This document shows, one piece after another, positions 36,319 through 44,471 of a stretch of DNA of 64,000 nucleotides. The notes below the pieces were generated by a model that was given only the letters and a program-made list of their open reading frames with translations, was not told the DNA's origin and did no database searches. The stretch is taken from positions 186,001-250,000 of the forward strand of contig JANLFK010000001.1 of assembly GCA_024655945.1 (NCBI GenBank). Direction: 5' to 3'. Origin of the DNA: a candidate division KSB1 bacterium. GTDB taxonomy: Bacteria > Zhuqueibacterota > Zhuqueibacteria > JANLFK01 > Oleimicrobiaceae. Numbering within the stretch: the stretch's first letter is position 1; each line of letters begins with the position of its first letter. Both the position numbers and the translations under genes were made by a program.

Positions 36319-38034
36319 TCACTGGCGCACGTCGTTTGCCTGCGCCAGCAGCTGACGCGCCCCTTCCAAATGCGCCTCGGTGACGGTCTCACCGCCCAAA
36401 AGCTTGGCGATTTCGGCAGGACGCTCCTCATTTGTTAGTACGCGCACCACCGTGTACGTGCGGTCGCCTTCTACCCTCTTTTCGACCACATAGTGGCGAT
36501 CCCCCATGCTCGCGATCTGCGGCAGGTGGGTGATGGAGATGACCTGGTGGTTGCGCCCCAGGCCGCGCAGGCTGCGCCCCACCACTTGGGCTATCCTGCC
36601 GGAGATGCCAATGTCGATCTCGTCGAAAATGAGCACAGGCACACGGTCGAGGCCCGCCAACACCGACTTGAGGGCGAGCATAATGCGCGAGATCTCACCC
36701 CCCGAGGCGACCTTGGCCAGGGGACGGACAGGCTCACCCGGGTTTGTGGAAATGAAAAACTCCACGAGGTCTATTCCTCGCGGCGTGACCCGGTAACGCT
36801 TGTCGTCGGCGGTGACCAGACCCGCCGGGTCCTCTTCCCGTCCCATCTGTACCACGAAGGTGGCCTTGCTCATCCCCAGCTTGGCAAGCTCAGCCACCAC
36901 CTGCTGTTCCAATGCCAAGGCTGCCTGTCGACGTTTTGCCGAGAGCTCCAGGCAGCGCCGCGCCAGCTCGTCTCTCTCGGCTGCCAGGCGCCGCTCCGTC
37001 TCAGCGATATGCTCCTCCTGGCTTTCCCCCAAGGCCAGTTCCCGCTCGAGCAGTTCCTTGTACTCGAGCACCACGTCCAGCGTGCCACCGTACCGCTTCT
37101 TCAGTCCGCTCAACCGCGCCAGCCGTTCTCGAATCTCCTCCAGGCGGGAGGGCGAGAAATCAATATGGCTTTGGTAGGCGCGCGCCGACTTGGCAATCTC
37201 CTCCACCGCGATTCTTGCCGACTCACACATCTCGGCGAGCTGGGCGAAGGATTCATCGATTTGGCGCAGCTCTGCCAGCAGGGCCTCGCAACGATGCAGG
37301 CGCTCGCTTGCCGCTCCTTCCCCTTCGTACAGTTGCTGGCTCACCTCCTCGGTGAGCGCGAAGAGCCGCTCGCGGTTGCGCGCCAGGCACTCCTCCCGCT
37401 CCAGGGCCTGGTCTTCTCCCCTCTCCGGATTGATGGCCTGGATCTCTTTGAGCTGAAACTCGTAGAGGGCGCGCTTTTCGGCGCGTTGTCGCGCCTCCTC
37501 CTTGAGCTCAGTCAATCTCCTGGTCAGTTGCTGGACCAGTTCGTACTGCTGATGCACCTCTGCGCGCTCCTTCTCGAGCTGGCCAAAGGCGTCGAGGTAG
37601 TAGAGATGTTCCCGCACGCGGAACAAGGATTGGTGCTCATGCTGGCCGTGCAGGTCGACCAGCAGGTCGCCCAGCTCTTCGAGCACCTTCAGAGGCACTG
37701 GGGTGTCGTTCACGAAAGCGCGGCTGCGCCCCGAAAGATGCAGCTCTCTCCTCAGGATCAGCTCTTCCCCTCGGTCGTCCAGGAGGTTTTCCCGGAGAAG
37801 AGAGTCAACCTCAGGCAGGTCGGGCACCGCGAAGCCCCCCTCGACGACCGCCTTCTCCGCCCCGGCGCGGATGACGTCTGCGTCGGCCTTCTCGCCGAGA
37901 ATGGTACTCAGTGCATCGATGATGATGGATTTGCCCGCCCCGGTCTCGCCAGTGATTACGTTCAGCCCCGGGCCAAAGTGAACCTCCACCTCATCCAGCA
38001 GCGCATAGTTTCTGATGTAAAGTCGCCTGAGCAT
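36319..38034 (-). CDS. recN: DNA repair protein RecN
   Basis: 571 residues. RecN is an SMC-like ATPase that helps join broken DNA ends. Walker A GETGAGKS (near 29-36) follows LLRRLYIRNYALLDEVEV-type start; a long central coiled coil (about 160-390); then the ABC signature region LAKVASGGEISRIMLALK and Walker B VLIFDEIDIGISGR, with HLPQIASMGDRHY at the end, all RecN-specific. It lies 19 nt after the propeller gene. Confidence 0.96.
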   Translation of the reverse strand: MLRRLYIRNYALLDEVEVHFGPGLNVITGETGAGKSIIIDALSTILGEKADADVIRAGAEKAVVEGGFAVPDLPEVDSLLRENLLDDRGEELILRRELHLSGRSRAFVNDTPVPLKVLEELGDLLVDLHGQHEHQSLFRVREHLYYLDAFGQLEKERAEVHQQYELVQQLTRRLTELKEEARQRAEKRALYEFQLKEIQAINPERGEDQALEREECLARNRERLFALTEEVSQQLYEGEGAASERLHRCEALLAELRQIDESFAQLAEMCESARIAVEEIAKSARAYQSHIDFSPSRLEEIRERLARLSGLKKRYGGTLDVVLEYKELLERELALGESQEEHIAETERRLAAERDELARRCLELSAKRRQAALALEQQVVAELAKLGMSKATFVVQMGREEDPAGLVTADDKRYRVTPRGIDLVEFFISTNPGEPVRPLAKVASGGEISRIMLALKSVLAGLDRVPVLIFDEIDIGISGRIAQVVGRSLRGLGRNHQVISITHLPQIASMGDRHYVVEKRVEGDRTYTVVRVLTNEERPAEIAKLLGGETVTEAHLEGARQLLAQANDVRQ

Positions 38035-38053
38035 GACTTCATGCGTAGAAACG

Positions 38054-40237
38054 CTAACGTCGGATCACAGCCACCTTCCCCACGTGCGAAAGCCCCGACT
38101 CGGTGTAGATGACATAGAGGTACACGCCCGAGGCCACGTACTCGTAGCGGTCGTTGCGGCCATCCCATTCCACCCAGGAACCAGGGATTTCCTGCTGCGA
38201 AAAGTATCTTACCAGCAATCCGTCCGGCGTGAGGATGCGCACCGTGGAGTGATCCGCCAGGTTGTGGATGTGAAAACGCTCGTTTCCCTGTTCAATGACA
38301 AAGGGGTTCGGATAGGCCAGCACCTCGGAAAGGTCAGCCTTCGGCGGGGTAAAAGGCGTCTCCAGCCGCGACAGACCGCTCTCGGTGCCGATGTACACAT
38401 AGCCGGTGTTGGCGTCGAAAGCAAAACATTGTACGTTGTCACCGACCAGGGGGCTAGTGTCCGTGGAGTAGTGTGTCCAGGTGTAGCTATCCCACGAGAG
38501 CACGCTCACGCCGGCAGAAGTGCCGATCCACTTGTTGTTGCGAAAGTCCACGGCGATGACGTTGATATCGTCGCTGAGAAGGCCACCTCTGCCTCCCACG
38601 GTTCCCTGAAACCAATAGTTGAGGCCCTGGCTGGTTCCGATCCAGACGACCCCATCACTGTCCACGGCGATGGAACGGATCAGGTTGTTGAACAGGCCGT
38701 CCGCCGTGGTTAGCGTGCCCCGGATCTGGTCATCGCTCTTGTCAAAGGGCGTTCCCCCGTCATCCAGCACGACCACGCCCTGGTTCTGCATGCCAATCCA
38801 TTTCCACCCTCTCTGGTCGATGGCCATGCAGGTGACGGCGGTCTCGGGGATGCCGTCGCTCAAAGAAAAGTACTGCCATTGGCCAATGGGACTGACCACG
38901 GCAAGAGGCCTACGATTGGCGGCGTACTTGTTCAGGATCCACACGTTCCCCTGGCTGTCCAAGACCAGCTTCTCGACAATCACATTGGCAGGAGTGTCGC
39001 TGCCGGAAAGCCTGCCACCTGTGGTGTCGATGCGCGAGAACCGAAACCAATCTCCCTCTTCTTCGATGATGGTCACGCCCCTGCCGGCAGTACCGAACCA
39101 CTTGCGGTTCTGGCCGTCGACCACCACTGCTCTATGGCCGGCGATGCTGAGACCATCACTGGCCGTCAGGGTGACCCACTGCCCTTGCCGCAGGGCGGCC
39201 ACACCGTCCGCTCCGGAAGCGCACCAGAGGCTGCCGGTCCTGTCAATGGCCATGGCGCTGAAGACTTCCACCTCCGCCACGTTGAGGCGTACCTTGCGCC
39301 ACGTCTGCTCCGCATAGGCGAAGCGATGGAGGCCCAAGCTCTCACTCCCAAGCCAGAGCCCACCTTGCGCATCAATGAGCACGGCTGTTCGCCCCCAGGG
39401 TGCCCACGGCTTCTGCTGCATGCTGCCATCGCCCGTCAGCAGGTAGACGCCCTTTGTGGTGCCCACCAGGACAGAGTCGCCTGCCGCGGCAACATCGGTG
39501 ACCTCAAAGCCAGAGAGTCCCACGTCCTCCCATGCCGTACCACTCCAGCGCGCCAGGCCAGAACCGGTGCCCACGTAGATGGCGCCCTTGTGGTAGGCCA
39601 AGGCAGTGGCCTTGTCGGAGGGTAAACCGTCGACCATCCGATAGTTGGTCCAAAACTGAGGGTCCATCAAGTTGGGGGAGCGAAGATCGGCGCGCGCCAG
39701 CCCCAAAGGAGTGGCCACCCAAATCTCGTTGCCGATGACCAGCAGAGCACTGGCACTTGTGTACCAGTTGAGGGCATTGCCCAGGCGCTTGTAGTTTTCT
39801 TTGACTTCCCGCCTCTTCAGGTCGTAGAGGCTCACGCCAAAATCCAGGGCGACGAAGAGAGAGTCCCCCACGGCCTGGAGGTCGTTGATGGTGTGCCCCT
39901 TGTAGTCATTCACCACGGAGGGCACCACACCGTCAGGGGAAAGATAGGCCAGACTCCCGGTACTCGTTCCTATCCATAGACCACCGGAGCTCTCCAGGGC
40001 CAGGGCGGTGACGGTATTGGCGGGAAGTCCTTCGGTGTTCGTCAGCATCGCAGAGTGGGACCCTGTGCCATCGATGCGCACCAGGCCGCCAGTGGTTCCT
40101 GCGTAGATGGTCTGCCCATCGGTAATGAGCACGCGCACGCTGTTTGCCGAGGTGAAGCTCTTCCAGTCTCCCACGCCGGCCTGCGCGCCAGAACACATCA
40201 CCACCAAGACAAGGGCTATGTGGAGGCTCGCTCTCAA
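38054..40237 (-). CDS. Secreted beta-propeller protein with FlgD-like C-terminal domain
   Basis: 727 residues from TTG 40237, which follows AGG by 9 nt and gives a signal peptide (LHIALVLVVMCSGAQA). An upstream in-frame start at 40465 would add 76 residues of proline/arginine-rich sequence with no signal. The body has many repeats of the two-component-regulator propeller type (LGLWIGTS-, WVATPLGLA-, IYVGTGSGLARWS-, LWLGSESLGL-, VWIGTSQGL-, IYIGTESGLS-like). The last ~90 residues (VLAYPNPFVIEQGN ... VEWDGRNDRYEYVASGVYLYVI) are a FlgD/T9SS-type C-terminal module. It is likely exported and cell-surface bound. It follows ribH by 61 nt. Confidence 0.83.
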   Translation of the reverse strand: MRASLHIALVLVVMCSGAQAGVGDWKSFTSANSVRVLITDGQTIYAGTTGGLVRIDGTGSHSAMLTNTEGLPANTVTALALESSGGLWIGTSTGSLAYLSPDGVVPSVVNDYKGHTINDLQAVGDSLFVALDFGVSLYDLKRREVKENYKRLGNALNWYTSASALLVIGNEIWVATPLGLARADLRSPNLMDPQFWTNYRMVDGLPSDKATALAYHKGAIYVGTGSGLARWSGTAWEDVGLSGFEVTDVAAAGDSVLVGTTKGVYLLTGDGSMQQKPWAPWGRTAVLIDAQGGLWLGSESLGLHRFAYAEQTWRKVRLNVAEVEVFSAMAIDRTGSLWCASGADGVAALRQGQWVTLTASDGLSIAGHRAVVVDGQNRKWFGTAGRGVTIIEEEGDWFRFSRIDTTGGRLSGSDTPANVIVEKLVLDSQGNVWILNKYAANRRPLAVVSPIGQWQYFSLSDGIPETAVTCMAIDQRGWKWIGMQNQGVVVLDDGGTPFDKSDDQIRGTLTTADGLFNNLIRSIAVDSDGVVWIGTSQGLNYWFQGTVGGRGGLLSDDINVIAVDFRNNKWIGTSAGVSVLSWDSYTWTHYSTDTSPLVGDNVQCFAFDANTGYVYIGTESGLSRLETPFTPPKADLSEVLAYPNPFVIEQGNERFHIHNLADHSTVRILTPDGLLVRYFSQQEIPGSWVEWDGRNDRYEYVASGVYLYVIYTESGLSHVGKVAVIRR

Positions 40238-40298
40238 CGCTTTTCGCCTACCTGGTGAGTGGTACAAACACCCCGCCCCAGCAGAAGCTGGCCATGAT

Positions 40299-40766
40299 TC
40301 ACTGCAAGCGCGCGAACAGGTCGGCCATCTCGATAGCGCTGAGCGCGGCCTGCCATCCCTTGTTGCCCGCCTTCGTTCCCGCGCGCTCCAATGCTTGCTC
40401 CAAATTGTCGGGCGTGAGGACGCCGTAGATGGTGGGCACGCCGGTAGCAAGACCCACCTGGGCAATGCCCTTGGTCACTTCCGCAGCAATGTACTCAAAG
40501 TGCGGCGTCGCGCCCCGAATGACTGCTCCCAAGCAAATGACCGCGTCGTAGCGCTTGGAGGCTGCCAGCCGCTGCGCTGCCGCAGGAATCTCGAAGGAAC
40601 CGGGCACCCAGACGATGTGGATCTTGTCCTCAGCAGCCCCGTGCCGCCGCAGACAGTCCAACGCCCCATCCAGAAGCTGCTTGGAGATCAGTTCGTTGAA
40701 TCTGCTCACCACAATGGCAAATGAGCGGTCTTTTGCGCTCAACAGTCCTTCAGTTACAGCAGGCAT
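40299..40766 (-). CDS. ribH: 6,7-dimethyl-8-ribityllumazine synthase
   Basis: 155 residues from ATG 40766, which has GGGAGG 4 nt upstream. RibH condenses the pyrimidine intermediate with 3,4-dihydroxy-2-butanone 4-phosphate. Family segments are clear: [50 protein letters not shown] and [22 protein letters not shown] (the catalytic His lies in ATPHFEY). It is the last gene of the riboflavin set. Confidence 0.97.
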   Translation of the reverse strand: MPAVTEGLLSAKDRSFAIVVSRFNELISKQLLDGALDCLRRHGAAEDKIHIVWVPGSFEIPAAAQRLAASKRYDAVICLGAVIRGATPHFEYIAAEVTKGIAQVGLATGVPTIYGVLTPDNLEQALERAGTKAGNKGWQAALSAIEMADLFARLQ

Positions 40767-40809
40767 TGTACCTCCCGCGATGCCATCCTGCACAGCCTCT
40801 TGTCCGGTC

Positions 40810-42072
40810 TCACTTGCACAGTTTGTACAGACTGGCCTCTTCTGTCTGTGCGTCTTGTTCCTTTCCCTGTTGCAGAATGAGGTGACCGAGCTTGTCCCGC
40901 TTGGTTTCAAGGTAGGCAGCATTCACCGGATTGGGCGGCACCTCGATGGGAACGCGCTCTACCACCTCCAGGCCGTGCCCGGTGAGGCCGATGATTTTGC
41001 GTGGGTTGTTGGTCAGCAAGCGGATCTTCCTGACGCCCAGGTCGCGCAGGATCTGCGCACCCACGCCATAATCTCGCAAGTCAGCCTTGAAACCCAGCTC
41101 CTCGTTGGCCTGGACTGTGTCTCGGCCCAGTTCCTGCAAGCGGTAGGCGACCAGCTTATTAGCAAGGCCGATGCCCCTCCCCTCCTGGCGCATGTAGAGG
41201 AGCACACCCCGCCCTTCTCTCTCTATGGCGCGCAGCGCCTGCTCCAACTGCTCGCCGCAGTCGCAGCGGAGGGATCCGAAAACATCCCCGGTCAAACATT
41301 GCGAATGCACGCGCACCAGCACCGGCTCGTCGGTTGCCACCTCACCCTTCGCCACGGCCAGGTGGTGGTGCTCGTCAATGGCGCTCTCGTAGAGGTGCAG
41401 CACGAAATTGCCGTACTTGGTGGGAAAAGAGGTGGTGACGACGCGTTTCACCAAGATCTCGGTCCGGGAGCGGTATTCGATGAGGTCGCGCACGGTGATC
41501 ATCTTGAGGCCAAAACGCCTCGCCAACCTGCGCAGGCGCGGCACGCGCGCCATGGTTCCGTCGTCGTCCATGATTTCGCAGAGCACGCCCGCCGGATAGA
41601 GGCCGGCCAGGCGCGCAAGGTCCACTGCGGCCTCGGTGTGACCGGCTCTGCTGAGAACCCCACCAGGCTGCGCCCGCAAGGGAAAGATGTGCCCTGGTCT
41701 GGCTAAATCACGCGGTTTGGTGGCAGGGTCGATGAGAGCCTTCACCGTCTCCGCCCTGTCCTGCGCGGAGATGCCTGTCGTGGTGTTGCGTCGGGCATCC
41801 ACCGACACGGTGAACATGGTACCCAGCCGGGCTGTGTTGTCGGTCACCATTGGCTGCAAGTCCAACTCGTCCAAGCGTTCACCGGTCATGGCCACGCAGA
41901 TAAGCCCACGACCATACTTGGCCAAGAAATTAATCTTCTCCGGCGTGACCTTCTCGGCAGCCATGATGAAATCGCCTTCGTTCTCCCGGTCCTCATCATC
42001 GACCACGATTACGATGTTGCCGCGCCGGTACTCCTCGATTGCACTTTCTACGGAATCAAAGACTGCAGCCAT
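40810..42072 (-). CDS. ribBA: Bifunctional 3,4-dihydroxy-2-butanone-4-phosphate synthase / GTP cyclohydrolase II
   Basis: 420 residues. The N-terminal DHBP synthase domain (1-200) shows [10 protein letters not shown] and the H in [16 protein letters not shown]. The C-terminal GTP cyclohydrolase II domain (about 205-400) shows the Zn-binding cysteines in [20 protein letters not shown], the catalytic [11 protein letters not shown] and [10 protein letters not shown]. It supplies both branches of the riboflavin pathway. It lies 21 nt downstream of ribE. Confidence 0.97.
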   Translation of the reverse strand: MAAVFDSVESAIEEYRRGNIVIVVDDEDRENEGDFIMAAEKVTPEKINFLAKYGRGLICVAMTGERLDELDLQPMVTDNTARLGTMFTVSVDARRNTTTGISAQDRAETVKALIDPATKPRDLARPGHIFPLRAQPGGVLSRAGHTEAAVDLARLAGLYPAGVLCEIMDDDGTMARVPRLRRLARRFGLKMITVRDLIEYRSRTEILVKRVVTTSFPTKYGNFVLHLYESAIDEHHHLAVAKGEVATDEPVLVRVHSQCLTGDVFGSLRCDCGEQLEQALRAIEREGRGVLLYMRQEGRGIGLANKLVAYRLQELGRDTVQANEELGFKADLRDYGVGAQILRDLGVRKIRLLTNNPRKIIGLTGHGLEVVERVPIEVPPNPVNAAYLETKRDKLGHLILQQGKEQDAQTEEASLYKLCK

Positions 42073-42093
42073 ATCCCATGCACTCCATAGTGG

Positions 42094-42729
42094 CTAATAG
42101 CCCCATTCCCTCAACTTCTCCATGCTCAGGGCGTCCTGTCGGTCGCGGCTCAGCATACGCGCCACGTACTTGGCAAGCACATCCACTTCAACGTTCACCA
42201 AGTCACCCACCCTCTTCTGCCGCAAAGTAGTCTTTGCCAGCGTGTGGGGCACGAGCCAGATTTCCAGCGCTTGTCCCACAATGCGTGCCACCGTCAGGCT
42301 GACGCCATCGACCGCCACCGCACCCTTCGGCACGACGAAGGGATGGAGCCCCCCCGGCAAAGATATCCGCATCACCCGCCCTTCGCCGCGTTCACTGACC
42401 TGCGCAACCTCAGCGACGCCGTCCACGTGTCCCTGCACCAGGTGGCCACCCAGCCTATCGTCTGCCCGCCGGGCGCGTTCCAAATTGACCTGCCGCCCGG
42501 GGGTAAACGTGCCGATGGTGGTACGCGCCAGCGTTTCGCCTACCACGTCGACGGCGAAGGCACCACTGCGCAGCGCCGTCACGGTGAGGCACACCCCGTC
42601 GACGGCGATGCTGTCGCCGACTGCCAGTCCGGGGAGCACCTCGCGGCAGCTCACCGCCCAGCAGATGCCCGAGGCAGTCCTCTTCACCGCAGCTACGGTG
42701 CCGACCTCTTCAACCAATCCTGTGAACAT
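42094..42729 (-). CDS. ribE: Riboflavin synthase alpha chain
   Basis: 211 residues from ATG 42729 (MFTGLVEEVGTVAAV), which has GGGAG 5 nt upstream. It converts two lumazine molecules to riboflavin. Two homologous beta-barrel halves are visible, each with the ligand-binding segment: GDSIAVDGVCLTVT in the first, GAVAVDGVSLTVAR in the second, and LGGHLVQGHVDGV between. It overlaps the end of ribD. Confidence 0.96.
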   Translation of the reverse strand: MFTGLVEEVGTVAAVKRTASGICWAVSCREVLPGLAVGDSIAVDGVCLTVTALRSGAFAVDVVGETLARTTIGTFTPGRQVNLERARRADDRLGGHLVQGHVDGVAEVAQVSERGEGRVMRISLPGGLHPFVVPKGAVAVDGVSLTVARIVGQALEIWLVPHTLAKTTLRQKRVGDLVNVEVDVLAKYVARMLSRDRQDALSMEKLREWGY

Positions 42730-43840
42730 TCTCGCTCCCACGCCGGGGCAATGGACGTGCCGTCAGGAGAAACGTAGTGCCCATCTTCCGCAGAGAAACA
42801 TCGACAAGTTCGATGGCTGCGTTGACATTGCTCACCCCCAGATCGCCAAACGCATCGAGCCCCTTCCCAAGGAGTTTCGGCGCCACAAAGACCCACAAAC
42901 GGTCGGTTTGACCAGAGAGGAGAGCCTCGGTGAACACCTGCTGCCCGCCTTCCACGAGAACGGAGGCAATTTGCAACTCGCCAAGCTTCTGCCAAAGCTT
43001 CAGGAAGGGGATGCGACCATCCTCGCCAGCGTCGAGACAGACCACCTTAGCGCCACGCTCCTCGATGCGCCTCACCTTCTCTGGCGAGGCCAAGGTGCTG
43101 GTGACCACAATGGTCTTGGTGGCATAGTCATCGGTGAGGAGGCGGGCATCAAGGGGAATGCCAAGTTGGTCATCAACCACCACCCGCTTCGGAATGGGTC
43201 CAGCCTTGTCCAGCGGGGTCAAGGCGGGGTCATCGGTGCGTACCGTGCCTGCCCCGACCAGGACGGCGTCGTACTGCGCCCGCAGCCTCCTGACGAAAGC
43301 CCGCGCCTGCTTGCAGGAGATCCACTTGGAGTGACCGGTGGCTGTGGCGATCTTACCATCTAGGCTCTGGGCGATCTTCAGCGCGACAAAGGGGAGGCCA
43401 GTGGTGATGTACTTGACGTAAGACTCGTTGAGACGTCTGCACTCCTCCTCTCGCACCCCCACGGTCACAGAGATGCCGCGCCGGTTCAGTGCCTCGATTC
43501 CCTTGCCGTTCACCAAAGGGTTGGGGTCCCGCATGCCCACCACCACGCGCGCCACCCCCGCTTCCACAATAGCATCGACGCAAGGGGGGGTCTTTCCATG
43601 GTGGGCACAAGGCTCGAGCGTCACGTACAAGGTGGCGCCATTGGCGGCGTCTCCCGCCTCAGTCAAGGCGACCACCTCGGCGTGCGGACCCCCAAATCGC
43701 GCATGGTAGCCGCGCCCAACGATTCTCCCCCCTCTTACGACCACCGCTCCGACCAGCGGATTGGGGCTGACAAAGCCGAGCCCCTTTCGCGCCAGGCGAA
43801 GCGCGGCGGCCATAAATGACTCGTCGCTACCGGCAGTCAT
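42710..43840 (-). CDS. ribD: Riboflavin biosynthesis deaminase/reductase RibD
   Basis: 376 residues. The N-terminal cytidine-deaminase-like domain has the Zn-binding HAEVVAL and PCAHHGKTPPC; the C-terminal reductase domain has VALKIAQSLDGKIATATGHSKWIS and VLVEGGQQVFTEAL. It carries out the second and third steps from the GTP branch. It is the first structural gene under the FMN riboswitch, with AGGG 5 nt before the ATG. Confidence 0.97.
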   Translation of the reverse strand: MTAGSDESFMAAALRLARKGLGFVSPNPLVGAVVVRGGRIVGRGYHARFGGPHAEVVALTEAGDAANGATLYVTLEPCAHHGKTPPCVDAIVEAGVARVVVGMRDPNPLVNGKGIEALNRRGISVTVGVREEECRRLNESYVKYITTGLPFVALKIAQSLDGKIATATGHSKWISCKQARAFVRRLRAQYDAVLVGAGTVRTDDPALTPLDKAGPIPKRVVVDDQLGIPLDARLLTDDYATKTIVVTSTLASPEKVRRIEERGAKVVCLDAGEDGRIPFLKLWQKLGELQIASVLVEGGQQVFTEALLSGQTDRLWVFVAPKLLGKGLDAFGDLGVSNVNAAIELVDVSLRKMGTTFLLTARPLPRRGSENVHRIG

Positions 43841-43860
43841 GATTTCCCTGTGCGTTCACT

Positions 43861-43892
43861 ACAAACAAGCCCCAGATGAGGTAGTCCGGGGC
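43861..43892 (-). terminator. Attenuator hairpin of the FMN riboswitch
   Basis: GCCCCGGA pairs with TCTGGGGC (7/8), followed by UUGUUUGU, about 20 nt before the ribD ATG. It is the likely expression platform that stops transcription when FMN is bound. Confidence 0.65.
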
Positions 43893-43953
43893 CCGCAGAT
43901 GTCCAGGCAATAAGCCTGCGCAGCGCTTAACCGCGCGCCAGCTCTTGTCAGGG

Positions 43954-44072
43954 TCTTCTCCCGTCCGGGCTGTCACCGTCGGCGCCGGGATTGCACCGGC
44001 TCTGTCCCTCCGATCGGGATCGGGACTCGCGGGCTCTTACCGCCGGCAAGGAATTTCACCTGGCCCCGAAGA
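43954..44072 (-). promoter_or_regulatory. FMN riboswitch (RFN element)
   Basis: The minus strand carries the RFN consensus in order: TCTTCGGGGCCAGGTGAAAT, CCGGCGGTAAGAGCCCGCGA, GTGCAATCCCGGCGCCGACG and GACAGCCCGGACGGGAGAAG. It precedes ribD and is followed by a terminator-like hairpin, so FMN presumably shuts off the operon. Confidence 0.95.
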
Positions 44073-44079
44073 CCGCTTT

Positions 44080-44108
44080 AATATAAGCATTCCCCAGCAC
44101 GCAGTCAA
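44080..44108 (-). promoter_or_regulatory. Promoter of the riboflavin operon
   Basis: TTGACT (44103-44108) and TATATT (44080-44085), 17-nt spacer, immediately upstream of the FMN aptamer. The start falls near the aptamer's 5' end. Confidence 0.78.
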
Positions 44109-44212
44109 GAGCTTTTTTGCCTGCCTCTGACCACAACATTCTGCCGCAGGGCAAGGGCCCTGGCACTACATATAGGCGCAAAGAAGATTTTTGTTCGACA
44201 TGTAGAATTCAC

Positions 44213-44241
44213 TTGACAAATCACACCGAATTTGGTATATT
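44213..44241 (+). promoter_or_regulatory. Near-consensus promoter of nrdJ
   Basis: TTGACA (44213-44218) and TATATT (44236-44241) with a 17-nt spacer, among the strongest sigma-70-like sites in the window. The start is near 44248, leaving about 225 nt of leader before nrdJ. Confidence 0.8.
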
Positions 44242-44301
44242 GTCCACGGTCTGTCAGAGTGAAGGGAGCAGCGGTGGAGTGGTTACTGTGGAGGAACTCT
44301 G

Positions 44302-44379
44302 ATGAACGACCGAAAGCGACTGCCAGCTCTGCACGCCTGTTTCAAGCACGATTTGACCCTGCCAACGTCCTTCAACTGA
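44302..44379 (+). CDS. Short upstream ORF (25 residues) in the nrdJ leader
   Basis: ATG at 44302 follows GGAGG by 7 nt and encodes MNDRKRLPALHACFKHDLTL then PTSFN and TGA. It lies fully in the nrdJ 5' leader. No similarity is recognised; it could be a leader peptide regulating nrdJ, or chance. Confidence 0.35.
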   Translation: MNDRKRLPALHACFKHDLTLPTSFN

Positions 44380-44471
44380 GGTTGAGCGATCGCTTTCTGC
44401 TTGTCGTGAGGAGGTGGGCTTTTCTGTCTTTGGGAATGGGAGGTTGAACAAGAAGCAGCGGTGAGGTCGCC

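Noticed and set aside
36493-38112. 539-residue plus-strand open frame opposite recN
   Set aside because: It mirrors RecN codons and lacks motifs, so it is a shadow.
44165-44245. NrdR-like boxes near nrdJ
   Set aside because: Sites CTACATATAGG and GGTATATTGTCC resemble halves, but the distance does not match the paired ~31-bp spacing and one overlaps the -10 box.
44242-44471. Cobalamin riboswitch in the nrdJ leader
   Set aside because: No B12 box or matching helices found, although NrdJ needs B12.
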